Assembly: GCA_024408895.1 (NCBI GenBank)
Contig: JAKSUO010000031.1
Coordinates: forward strand, 1-11,559
DNA from: Alphaproteobacteria bacterium
GTDB taxonomy: Bacteria > Pseudomonadota > Alphaproteobacteria > RF32 > CAG-239
Direction of reading: 5' to 3'
Length of the DNA stretch: 11,559 bases
Positions 1 through 7,807 of the stretch are shown here, piece by piece. The notes below the pieces were generated by a model. It had not been told where the DNA came from. It searched no databases and saw only the letters and a program-made list of their open reading frames with translations. The position numbers and the translations under genes were made by a program. The number at the start of each line of letters is the position of its first letter. The first letter of the stretch is position 1.

Positions 1-492
1 TTGCTGATCGGAATGCTGATAGATGAGAATATAGTTGATTTTGTCGTTACCGGCACTATCCGTATAGCAGATTACCTGCAGTTTTGTTTTATCGTATTCA
101 TTGGCAACCAAGGCAACGGAATCTAACACTGCGTTGCCGGAAGGCAAAATAACGGATTCATTGGTGTTGAAAGTTATTCTGTTCGGCATAACTAAGCGAA
201 CATTATCACCATCACGCAAAACTTGCACGCCTGTTCCGGCCAATTTTTCACGCAATTTACTGGCTTGAATGTCCATATAGCCGCCGGTTGCCGCACCTGT
301 GGCACCACCAATTCCCGCACCGATAAGCGCACCTTTTTGACCACCGATTAAAGCACCGACGCCTGCACCAACTGCCGCGCCGATACCAGTTCCCCAAGCG
401 GTTTTTGAAACTTTACTTTCACCTGTGTACGGATCTGTGGCGCATGCACCTAAAAAACATATCGCGGTTAATACTAAAATTAATTTTTTCAT
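1..492 (-). CDS. Glycine-zipper / OmpA-family outer-membrane lipoprotein, 3' end outside window
   Basis: The visible 164 residues begin with a lipoprotein signal (MKKLILVLTAICFLGAC), with lipobox LGAC and lipidated Cys17. A glycine zipper follows at about residues 34-71 (repeated GIGAAVGAG / GALIGAGIGG pattern). From about residue 85 comes the start of an OmpA-like peptidoglycan-binding domain, including the TDSAG motif with Asp145, the position that binds diaminopimelate in the family. The layout matches YiaD-type lipoproteins that tether the outer membrane to peptidoglycan. The start is supported by AAGGATGA about 8 nt upstream. The gene begins 10 nt after the valS stop, so it is probably co-transcribed with valS. 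Oddity: beyond Asn153 the frame reads NYILIYQHSDQQ, which does not match the family, while another frame at 2-22 reads LSAFRSA, close to the expected LSxxRA. A frameshift, real or from assembly, is likely near 22-33. Family call sure; integrity unsure. Confidence 0.85.
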   Translation of the reverse strand, partial: MKKLILVLTAICFLGACATDPYTGESKVSKTAWGTGIGAAVGAGVGALIGGQKGALIGAGIGGATGAATGGYMDIQASKLREKLAGTGVQVLRDGDNVRLVMPNRITFNTNESVILPSGNAVLDSVALVANEYDKTKLQVICYTDSAGNDKINYILIYQHSDQQ

Positions 493-502
493 GTGTTCAT
501 CC

Positions 503-3139
503 TTAAAAATTTGCAATTCTTGCCAATGCTTCTTCAACACGGGCTTTATTTTCCATTGCCTCGGTTTGACGGCGTCTTTCTTCGGCAACAACGGCTGCCG
601 GAGCTTTGGCAACAAAACTTTCGTTGCCAAGTTTGCGTGCATAACCGTCAAGGTTCTTATTTAGTGTTTCCAATTCTTTATTCAACCGAGCTCGTTCAGC
701 ATCAAAATCAATTACGCCTTTCAGCGGAATATAGATAACAGCTTCATGAGATGCCGTTTGAGCCATATCTTGCGTTATTTCTTTGTTCGCCAAAGACTCA
801 ACGGTTTCTAAACGTGCCAACGTGCATATCATTTTTTGTTGTTTGCTGATGAGGGCTAAGTCTTCATTTGAGGATTTTACATAAGCCGTGAGCTTTGCTG
901 CGGCCGGCAAGTTCATTGCCGAGCGCAACGAACGTATTGCCGAAATAAAATCAACCGCCCAATCAATTTCGTATTTGTCGGCATTGTTGATTTTTTCGGT
1001 AAGCGGCCAATTGGCTTTAATAATGTCAATATTGCGTGCGGTCAGATTGTTCCATAATTCGGCCGTAATAAACGGCATAAACGGGTGCAGAACAATCAAA
1101 ATCCGGTCTAATACCCAAGCGGCGACAGCGCGCGTTTCTTCTATTTCTGTGGCGTTTTCGCCATAGAACACCGGCTTAGTTAATTCAATATACCAATCGC
1201 AGAAAGTTCCCCATGTGAATTGGTAAATGGCATTTGCCGCTTCAGAAAAACGATAGTTATTCAAATTGTCGGTTACTGCTTCGGTTGCCTCTTTGGCCTT
1301 GGCAATAATCCATTTGTTGATGGCAAGTTTGGCCGAATTAATGTCAAAGTTTTTAACCGAATAACATTCGTTCATTTCGCAAAAACGTGCCGCATTCCAC
1401 AACTTTGTGGCAAAATTGCGATAACCTTGAATGCGCGAATCAGACAAGTTTATATCGCGTCCTTGAGTTTCGCTTGCAGCCATAAAGAAACGTAACGCAT
1501 CAGCACCGTATTTTTCAATTGTTTCCATCGGATCAACAGTGTTTCCTTTGGACTTACTCATCTTGCGTCCTTGCTCATCACGGACCAGACCGTGAATGTA
1601 GCATTTTTTGAACGGAACTCGTTTCATCATATACATACTCATCATCATCATGCGGGCAACCCAGAAAAAGATGATGTCAAAACCAGTTACTAATACTGAA
1701 GTCGGGTAGAAAGTTTTTAAGTATTGTGTCTGTTCCGGCCAACCGAAGGTGGAAAATGCCCATAAGCCCGAAGAAAACCATGTATCCAATACATCGGTTT
1801 CGCGGCGCAATTCAACGTGTTTGCCATAGTGTTTATCGGCTTCTTTTTGTGCCAGCTCTTCATTTTCCTCGCAAAAAATGGTATCATCCGGTCCATACCA
1901 AATAGGCATTTGATGTCCCCACCACAATTGGCGTGAAATACACCACGGTTGGATGTTGTTCATCCATTCAAAATATGTTTTTTCGTATGTGGCCGGCACA
2001 AACTCCATTTCACCGTCGGTTACCGCGCGGCGAGCTTCAACCGCTAATTTCGGCGCATCAACAAACCATTGATCTGTCATATACGGCTCAATAACCACAC
2101 CGCTACGATCCCCATAAGGAATAACCATCGGATGGTCTTCAATCTTGTCTATCAAACCGAGTTGTTCAAGTGTTTCAAGCGTTTTAATGCGCGCTTCCTG
2201 TGTGGTCATACCGGCATAAGGGGTGTTTTCATTAAGTGTTGCGTCTGCGTTTAAGATGTTAATCATCGGCAGATTATGACGCTTGCCAACCTCAAAGTCA
2301 TTGAAATCGTGCGCCGGCGTAATTTTAACCGCACCCGTACCTTTTTCCGGATCGGCATGGTCGTCAGCAATAATCGGAATAACGCGGTTAATAATTGGAA
2401 TTATGCAATTTTGCCCGATGAGGTGCGCTAGTTTTTTGTTGTCTTTTGAAACCGCAACCGCCGTATCGCCGAACATAGTTTCCGGACGCGTGGTGGCAAT
2501 ATGGATAAACTCGTTGGGGTTGTTTTCCAACGGGTATTTGTAATAATACATTTTACCGACAGTTTCTTTTTGAACAACCTCTAAATCGGAAACAGCCGTT
2601 TCCAATGCCGGATCCCAGTTCACAAGTTTTTTGGCTTTATAAATAAGACCGTCTTTATATAATGATACAAATATTTTGCGAACGGCATGCGACAGCCCTT
2701 CATCCATGGTAAAGCGCTCACGACTCCAATCGCAAGAAGCTCCCAAACGGCGCAACTGGCGACATATTGTGCCGCCGGATTGTTCTTTCCATTTCCATAC
2801 GCGTTTTACAAATTCTTCACGTCCCAAATCATGACGAGTCAGCCCTTCTTTTGCTAAATTACGTTCCACTACCATTTGAGTTGCAATGCCGGCGTGGTCG
2901 GTTCCCGGTTGCCACAACACTTTTTTCCCGAGCATGCGATTATAACGAATCAGAATATCTTGCAAAGTGTCGTCCAAAGCATGCCCCATGTGCAAAACAC
3001 CGGTAACGTTCGGTGGTGGAATCACAATAGAAAAAGCATCTTTATCAGACCTCATGTCCGGTTGAAATGCGCCGGAAGTTTCCCATTTTTCATAAATTTT
3101 TTCTTCAAAATCTTTTGGATTGTAATTTTTCTCTAACAT
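503..3139 (-). CDS. valS: Valyl-tRNA synthetase
   Basis: This class I aminoacyl-tRNA synthetase charges tRNA-Val with valine in the cytoplasm. It is 878 residues long, slightly shorter than the E. coli enzyme. In order, it shows the ATP-binding HIGH signature as HMGH (residues 50-53, within PPPNVTGVLHMGH) and the CP1 editing domain with TTRPETMFGDTAV (about 216-228). The WCISRQLWWGHQMPIW block lies at about 399-414, and the KMSKS loop is intact at 526-530. An anticodon-binding helical domain and a C-terminal coiled coil (about 800-878, rich in Glu/Lys/Arg) complete it. The start ATG has only a weak GGGA-like ribosome site. It lies 45 nt downstream of the PopZ-like gene with no terminator seen between them, so both probably use the promoter at 3554-3582. 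Nothing in the catalytic or editing motifs is missing. Confidence 0.98.
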   Translation of the reverse strand: MLEKNYNPKDFEEKIYEKWETSGAFQPDMRSDKDAFSIVIPPPNVTGVLHMGHALDDTLQDILIRYNRMLGKKVLWQPGTDHAGIATQMVVERNLAKEGLTRHDLGREEFVKRVWKWKEQSGGTICRQLRRLGASCDWSRERFTMDEGLSHAVRKIFVSLYKDGLIYKAKKLVNWDPALETAVSDLEVVQKETVGKMYYYKYPLENNPNEFIHIATTRPETMFGDTAVAVSKDNKKLAHLIGQNCIIPIINRVIPIIADDHADPEKGTGAVKITPAHDFNDFEVGKRHNLPMINILNADATLNENTPYAGMTTQEARIKTLETLEQLGLIDKIEDHPMVIPYGDRSGVVIEPYMTDQWFVDAPKLAVEARRAVTDGEMEFVPATYEKTYFEWMNNIQPWCISRQLWWGHQMPIWYGPDDTIFCEENEELAQKEADKHYGKHVELRRETDVLDTWFSSGLWAFSTFGWPEQTQYLKTFYPTSVLVTGFDIIFFWVARMMMMSMYMMKRVPFKKCYIHGLVRDEQGRKMSKSKGNTVDPMETIEKYGADALRFFMAASETQGRDINLSDSRIQGYRNFATKLWNAARFCEMNECYSVKNFDINSAKLAINKWIIAKAKEATEAVTDNLNNYRFSEAANAIYQFTWGTFCDWYIELTKPVFYGENATEIEETRAVAAWVLDRILIVLHPFMPFITAELWNNLTARNIDIIKANWPLTEKINNADKYEIDWAVDFISAIRSLRSAMNLPAAAKLTAYVKSSNEDLALISKQQKMICTLARLETVESLANKEITQDMAQTASHEAVIYIPLKGVIDFDAERARLNKELETLNKNLDGYARKLGNESFVAKAPAAVVAEERRRQTEAMENKARVEEALARIANF

Positions 3140-3184
3140 TTTTTATCCCATTAATTAAAATTTTCACAAGTGTATTTAAAAAAA

Positions 3185-3520
3185 TTAAATAGAGGAAGAA
3201 ACCTTTGCAGGCTTAGTATCTTCCTTTACGCACACTCGGTCATCATTGGACGAACTGCGCGATATAAAATACATCTTGTATTTTTTTAGCATTTTTTTGG
3301 TGACATCATTAAAATTCCACACACCGAGTTGATATGGAACATCTTCGCGTTGTACCAACATAGTATCGGATAACTCAATAACGTCTTCATGCTCATATAT
3401 TCTCGGTTTCTTTGGCAGAAACGATTTGAAATATTTTATTCTTTCTTTTTCAATAATAGCCGCACGAATTTCTTGTAAAATATCGTCAATCGACTGTTCT
3501 TCTTCCCATTCGTCTTCCAT
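3185..3520 (-). CDS. Short PopZ-like (DUF2497-type) protein, N-terminal region only
   Basis: A 111-residue acidic protein. Two blocks resemble the polar organizing protein PopZ of alphaproteobacteria. The N-terminal helix SIDDILQEIRAAI (residues 10-22) parallels the PopZ helix usually written MEEILASIRRII, and EDVIELSD (45-52) parallels the PopZ block EVLELTD. PopZ is commonly encoded next to valS, and this gene lies immediately upstream of valS. PopZ forms a cell-pole scaffold: its N-terminal helix binds client proteins and its C-terminal helices polymerise. The C-terminal region here (residues 60-111, ending in a Lys/Ser-rich tail) shows no match to the polymerising domain. Start: GAGG at 3529-3532, 8 nt before the ATG. 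It is the first gene of the probable operon with valS. Homology rests on two short motifs plus synteny, so the family is likely but the function is not assured. Confidence 0.6.
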   Translation of the reverse strand: MEDEWEEEQSIDDILQEIRAAIIEKERIKYFKSFLPKKPRIYEHEDVIELSDTMLVQREDVPYQLGVWNFNDVTKKMLKKYKMYFISRSSSNDDRVCVKEDTKPAKVSSSI

Positions 3521-3553
3521 AAAAAAAGCCTCACATCAAAAACAACTTTCGTC

Positions 3554-3582
3554 ATAATAACAAAAGTATTTTTATTTCGCAA
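3554..3582 (-). promoter_or_regulatory. Predicted sigma70 promoter for the PopZ-like/valS/lipoprotein operon
   Basis: Read on the minus strand: a -35 TTGCGA (3577-3582), a 17-nt spacer and a -10 TATTAT (3554-3559, five of six consensus positions). Transcription would start near 3547, giving a leader of about 27 nt before the PopZ-like ATG. It lies back to back with the strong plus-strand promoter of the 817-residue gene. Confidence 0.6.
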
Positions 3583-3635
3583 CAGCTTTATCTGCTTTAT
3601 TCAATCTGTTTATTTATTATGAAACATAAAAAATA

Positions 3636-3664
3636 TTGACAAAAAATTTACATTTTGCTATAAT
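3636..3664 (+). promoter_or_regulatory. Perfect-consensus sigma70 promoter of the 817-residue gene
   Basis: TTGACA at 3636-3641, a 17-nt spacer and TATAAT at 3659-3664: both hexamers and the spacing match the sigma70 consensus exactly. An A-tract (six A) lies just upstream of the -35 and may act as an UP element. The start point should be near 3671, giving a leader of about 26 nt that carries an AAGGGG ribosome site at 3685-3690. Confidence 0.85.
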
Positions 3665-3696
3665 CGCATCAATGATGACAATTTAAGGGGAACGGC

Positions 3697-6150
3697 ATGG
3701 CTGAATTTACGAATAAAAACGGCGAAAGAATTACGTTAATTACGAATGAAAATCTGCAGGATTTTTTTGAATATGTGAAAGACAAAAACGGATATTCCGA
3801 TGATATCGTCATATCCGAGGATGTAAAATTGGCCGATTTGTTTGCGGGCTATGAGACAAAAAATCAGACGGAACAATGGAATTTAAAGTATGCCGTTACC
3901 AAAACTTTTAATAAAATTTGGGAGCAAAAATATAATGCTGAGGCACGTAAAGAAAAACTGGAACAAGCTGTTAAAGAACAGAAAAGTGATGTTGAGTATT
4001 ATGAGCGCCAGATTCAAAGAAAAGATGCCAATGAAGACGATAAAAAAATGCTGAAATCTTCCAGAGAATATCTAGCAAAACAAAATGCGAATTTAGATCT
4101 GCTTCATTCTGAACTGACGGCTTACAAAAAGCGTGCATATGAAGGTTTTGATTTGGCACGAACCAATCCGCAAGCATTTAAAGGTATTTATGAATTTTCA
4201 GGAAATAACAGCGACTTTGGCGGTTTTTATGAGCTTATCAGCGATGTTGCGACGGAAAATAAATTTTCGGATAACTTATATATGGCCTATGCCCTGATTG
4301 ATATGGCTTGGTATCCCGATTCGGTTGTGCGCGGTGTTTCGGATGATATCCGCACCTTGTCTAAGGATAAGGGTGCGATTGTGGCAAAATTGTTCTTTGA
4401 GGCAAATGAAGACAATAATTCTAACGGTGCAAGAAAAAATAATGCCCGTAAGTTGTTGTTTGATGCCGGTTGGGGAATGAACAAAGGTGTTGTTGCCCGC
4501 GGGGATTTCCTGAATTACGAGCCTAAAAACGGCGGCGGGTATCAAATGGAAACGCCGGCAAAAATCAGAGCAAAGATTAATCAATATATCAATAACGAGA
4601 ACATTGGTGACTTGGAAACAAAATTCATTTTTGACGGTCAGAATGTTGAAAAAGATTTATTGAAAACAGTATTTGAAAGCCAAATGAATAAGGGGGATTT
4701 GGTACAGAAAAGCGGCGTGCAGGAAGTTCACGACAGTGTTGCAATGCAAAGGTATCAGCAAATTCGCCAGTTGGTTTTGGATGCGGCAGATAAGATTGTA
4801 GACAAATATATTCCGAATACGCGTGGAGAAGAAAAAACGCTGACACAAAAGTATAAAGAATTAATCGGCGGTTTTTACGGAAAGCCTTATGCGGAAATTG
4901 CACTCGGTGCGGTAGGAAATGATTATTTGTTGAGTGCCGCGTACGAGGATATCAACAGGGGTAATACCGCAAAATTGGAAAAAGATTCACTTATGCTGGT
5001 GGTTCAGCATGATTCTAACGGATACTGGCTCAAAAAAGTTGCCGAAAAAGAACCAGCGACAGCGCAGAAAATTATTCGGGAATATCATGGTTCGTTTACG
5101 GCGCGGCAGAGTCGTGTTGCAGATGTGATTGCACCGGAAATTGCGCTTGATTTTGATACTGATTATGGTAGGGAGCATAACTCCGGACCAAGTGATTGGA
5201 AAATGCATCAACGTGATACCGGTAACATTTTTGCAAGCAAGGACGGTAAGTTAAATTCGGAATATATGAATGGTGTGGCAGACAGTAAGCATATGTCTAT
5301 GAATGAAAAAGAAAAATTTTTGGATGAAGCTGCGCATTATGTTGAAGAAAACTTGGTAAAACCGGCAGAAAAAGTGCATCAAACGGCCGAAGAATATCGT
5401 GCGGATTGGGAGCGTTGTAATGCCTTGAGTTACCAGGTTTCGGCAACAGAAACAGCTATGCAGTTTTTAAAAGAATTGCAAAAGAAGTATAATAATATTA
5501 CCGAGTGCTTTGATAAAGGACAGCCTAAAGAAAATGAAAAGTATTTGCTAAAAGAAAATGCTGAAGAGGTGTTAGTCGGGTTTACGCACGGAAGCAGTTT
5601 GGGGTATCCGCCGGAAAGTCCGTTACCACACCTTTTCGGCAGAGGTAAAGAAAAAGAACGTCGCGAAAAAATGAAAGAATGTATTAGCGAATTTAATATA
5701 ACACTGCGAGATTTCTCCGATAAAATATGGAATAATGAGTGGATGAAGAGTTTTGATTTGGACGCAATTAAGGGAAAGATGTTGCAAGAAAGTACGGTAA
5801 AACAGCTTGAAACAGAGATTGCCTCGGTGCGTAAACAGCGTGATCAAATGGAGAGTGTTCTGAATCAAAGATATGCCACCAAGGGACAATATGGTAGAGA
5901 ATTCAATTTGAATGATGCCGAATATGCCGATAAAACTTTGAAAGAGGCGCAAGAAAAAGCTGGAAAAATTGCCAAGGAAAAGGAAAAACTTCTAGCTAAG
6001 AAGGAGAAAAAAGCTGATGAACGCAACGCTAAAAAAGCGGCTTATACGAAAAGAAGTCCGTTGAAAGCAGTAGCATCGGGTATGGATAAAAACGAAAAAG
6101 CCCAAGTTCGTGCATTTAACAAAACAATAAAAGATGTGTTGGACCGATAA
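3697..6150 (+). CDS. Large hypothetical protein (817 aa), coiled-coil rich, family not recognised
   Basis: I do not recognise this protein. It has no signal peptide and no membrane segment, so it is predicted to be soluble and cytoplasmic unless exported by a route without a classical signal. A first predicted coiled coil spans about residues 76-148 (heavy in Glu/Lys/Gln). A mixed, apparently globular region follows at about 150-530, with aromatic and glycine-containing stretches such as YALIDMAWYPDSV (198-210). Helical segments at 540-605 come next, then coiled coil at 697-727, and a very Lys-rich helix at about 741-785 leading to a basic C-terminus. The start is supported by AAGGGG 6 nt upstream of the ATG. 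The gene is monocistronic, with its own perfect-consensus promoter and a terminator at 6174-6209. Codon use and base composition look like the neighbours, so recent transfer is not evident. It could be a lineage-specific structural or host-interaction protein, but this is speculation. Confidence 0.85.
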   Translation: MAEFTNKNGERITLITNENLQDFFEYVKDKNGYSDDIVISEDVKLADLFAGYETKNQTEQWNLKYAVTKTFNKIWEQKYNAEARKEKLEQAVKEQKSDVEYYERQIQRKDANEDDKKMLKSSREYLAKQNANLDLLHSELTAYKKRAYEGFDLARTNPQAFKGIYEFSGNNSDFGGFYELISDVATENKFSDNLYMAYALIDMAWYPDSVVRGVSDDIRTLSKDKGAIVAKLFFEANEDNNSNGARKNNARKLLFDAGWGMNKGVVARGDFLNYEPKNGGGYQMETPAKIRAKINQYINNENIGDLETKFIFDGQNVEKDLLKTVFESQMNKGDLVQKSGVQEVHDSVAMQRYQQIRQLVLDAADKIVDKYIPNTRGEEKTLTQKYKELIGGFYGKPYAEIALGAVGNDYLLSAAYEDINRGNTAKLEKDSLMLVVQHDSNGYWLKKVAEKEPATAQKIIREYHGSFTARQSRVADVIAPEIALDFDTDYGREHNSGPSDWKMHQRDTGNIFASKDGKLNSEYMNGVADSKHMSMNEKEKFLDEAAHYVEENLVKPAEKVHQTAEEYRADWERCNALSYQVSATETAMQFLKELQKKYNNITECFDKGQPKENEKYLLKENAEEVLVGFTHGSSLGYPPESPLPHLFGRGKEKERREKMKECISEFNITLRDFSDKIWNNEWMKSFDLDAIKGKMLQESTVKQLETEIASVRKQRDQMESVLNQRYATKGQYGREFNLNDAEYADKTLKEAQEKAGKIAKEKEKLLAKKEKKADERNAKKAAYTKRSPLKAVASGMDKNEKAQVRAFNKTIKDVLDR

Positions 6151-6173
6151 AGGGCAAAATTCTTAGTGTATAC

Positions 6174-6209
6174 GGCGGCAGACAATGAGCTTGCCGCCAT
6201 AATTTTTTT
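6174..6209 (+). terminator. Intrinsic terminator of the 817-residue gene
   Basis: A 7-bp GC-rich stem, GGCGGCA (6174-6180) with TGCCGCC (6192-6198), encloses an 11-nt loop. It is followed by ATAA and then seven T (6203-6209). It lies 23 nt after the stop codon. Confidence 0.8.
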
Positions 6210-6271
6210 AAATTCCGTGAACAAGTTGATATTGTGATTGATTATTGCGGTAATAGGAATAAAATGTCCTT

Positions 6272-7582
6272 ATGTTGGATTTGTTGGCAGAAAAAAAAGA
6301 ATATACGGTCAGCGAAATTTCCTTTGCCATTAAGTGCTTGGTGGAAACTTCGTTCGCTGAGGTGCGTGTTAAAGGTGAAATTTTCGGCGCTAAGCGCGCG
6401 GATTCCGGTCATTGGTATTTATCACTCAAAGATGAAAATTCTTTGCTGTCGGCAGTTTGTTGGCGCGGTGTGGCAAATGGCTTAAACGTTAAAATTGAAG
6501 ACGGTTTGGAAGTGGTCGCTACCGGTCGTATTACTACCTTTAACGGACGTTCATCTTATCAGTTGGTGATTGAAAGTCTGGAAATCGCCGGCACGGGTGC
6601 TTTGCTGAAACTTTTGGAAGAACGCAAGCAACAATTTTTGAAAGAAGGCTTGTTTGACGCGGCTCATAAACAAAAAATTCCGTATTTGCCACAAACAATC
6701 GGTGTGATTACCAGTCCGACAGGAGCAGTGATTCGCGATATTATCCATCGTATCCGTGACCGTTTTCCAACCAGAATTATTGTCTGGCCGACTTTGGTGC
6801 AAGGTGAGGAAGCTGCCGAAAAAATTGCTGCGGCAATTAACGGGTTTAATGCGTTGCCCGCAAATTCTCCGTATAAACCGGATGTGTTGATTGTGGCTCG
6901 TGGTGGTGGAAGCTTGGAAGATTTGTGGCCGTTTAATGAAGAAGTGGTCGTGCGTGCGGTTTATAATTCCGAAATTCCGCTGATTTCCGCAGTCGGACAT
7001 GAAACGGATACAATGTTGATTGATTATGTTGCTGATGTGCGCGCGCCAACCCCGACCGGCGCCGCAGAATTTGCTGTGCCGGTTAAAAATGAAATTTATA
7101 GCGGATTGCTGACAACTGATTTGCGTTTAAAAAATTCAATATCTCGTTATATCAGTGAATTAGATAAGTATCTTAATGTTTTAAATCACGGTATTCCACC
7201 TTTACAGCAAATTATTTTAGAAAATCAGCAGAAGATAGATGACCGTTTTGAAAGATTGTGTGTTTCTTTTAGTAATTTATTAAAAAACAAGGATAACTTA
7301 TTGAAATTAAATAATTTAAATCCTTTTTATATAAAATCAATTATGCAGGCCAAAGCCGAAAACTTGAAAAATTTGGCTTTGCGTTTGGATGCCGTATCGG
7401 TAGATTCGGTTTTGAAAAGAGGATTTGCTTGGGTTTCAGATGATAAATTTCAAACAATTTATGATACAAATTCGGCTAAAAGGGCGCAAAGTTTGCATAT
7501 TAGGTTTGCTGACGGTATTGTGAAATCAAGAGTTACGGAGAGAAATTGCGCGATTCAAGGTGATTTATTTGACGATTTATAA
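6272..7582 (+). CDS. xseA: Exodeoxyribonuclease VII large subunit
   Basis: XseA is the catalytic subunit of ExoVII, which with several XseB subunits degrades single-stranded DNA in both directions during repair. At 436 residues it is close to the usual 400-460. The N-terminal OB-fold (YTVSEIS ... VRVKGEIFG ... SGHWYLSLKDE ... CWRG, about residues 11-65) is followed by the conserved catalytic domain. That domain shows GVITSPTGAVIRDIIHRI, then ARGGGSLEDLWPFNEE and SAVGHETDTMLIDYVADVRAPTPT in two further conserved blocks. A more AT-rich helical region (about 270-370) and the C-terminal block VLKRGFAWVSD complete it. The ATG at 6272 gives the expected N-terminus, and an in-frame stop at 6260-6262 excludes any longer form. 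The only Shine-Dalgarno-like AGGA (6255-6258) is 13 nt away, longer than ideal. xseB is not in the window. Confidence 0.96.
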   Translation: MLDLLAEKKEYTVSEISFAIKCLVETSFAEVRVKGEIFGAKRADSGHWYLSLKDENSLLSAVCWRGVANGLNVKIEDGLEVVATGRITTFNGRSSYQLVIESLEIAGTGALLKLLEERKQQFLKEGLFDAAHKQKIPYLPQTIGVITSPTGAVIRDIIHRIRDRFPTRIIVWPTLVQGEEAAEKIAAAINGFNALPANSPYKPDVLIVARGGGSLEDLWPFNEEVVVRAVYNSEIPLISAVGHETDTMLIDYVADVRAPTPTGAAEFAVPVKNEIYSGLLTTDLRLKNSISRYISELDKYLNVLNHGIPPLQQIILENQQKIDDRFERLCVSFSNLLKNKDNLLKLNNLNPFYIKSIMQAKAENLKNLALRLDAVSVDSVLKRGFAWVSDDKFQTIYDTNSAKRAQSLHIRFADGIVKSRVTERNCAIQGDLFDDL

Positions 7583-7807
7583 TCTGTTGGCAAGTTATCT
7601 TCTACACCTGATGCTGTTTATGACAACAGTAAAATAAGTCAATTCTGTTAAACGATGGGCTTGTCGGTAAAACCGGTGGCGCAATCTGAGCGCATTTATG
7701 CTTGAAACATTTTTAAATAATGTATGTTTTCATCTTTGTTCTTTACCGGATCTTAACGATACGTTGTGTATTGTGTAACAAACTCAATGGAATGGGGATG
7801 GTACAAG
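7583..7807. other. 225-nt intergenic stretch with structured GC-rich core; possible RNA gene or leader
   Basis: No convincing reading frame. Hairpins visible on the plus strand are TGCTGTT (7612-7618) with AACAGTA (7625-7631); CGGT (7665-7668) with ACCG (7672-7675), extendable by two G-U pairs; and GCGC (7679-7682) with GCGC (7690-7693). The segment 7654-7693 is about 60% GC, well above its flanks. Short outer pairing is possible between TGTT/CAAG near 7585-7594 and CTTG/AACA near 7700-7709, followed by five T. This could be a small RNA (a 6S-like RNA is one thought) or the uppP leader. I could not match it to a specific family, and no clear promoter was found in it. Confidence 0.25.

Noticed and set aside
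503..3139. Several plus-strand frames of 60-92 residues across valS
   Set aside because: All lie opposite intact valS motifs, have no ribosome sites or promoters, and show no plausible protein features.
6226..6254. Possible xseA promoter TTGATA-17-GGTAAT
   Set aside because: The -10 is poor, and the start point would fall near 6261, downstream of the only ribosome-site-like AGGA, so it would not give a sensible leader.
6234..6485. Plus-strand 83-residue frame overlapping the start of xseA
   Set aside because: It runs out of frame through the conserved OB-fold of xseA and encodes a Trp/Cys/Arg-rich sequence with no family look. It is a shadow frame.
6551..7000. Minus-strand 149-residue frame inside xseA
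   Set aside because: It lies opposite the most conserved catalytic part of xseA, has no ribosome site, and reads as a His/Arg/Asn-rich shadow.
7700..7735. AT-rich hairpin AAACAT...ATGTTT as an xseA terminator
   Set aside because: The stem is only six weak pairs with a large loop and only a short T run, so it is too weak to call as an intrinsic terminator.
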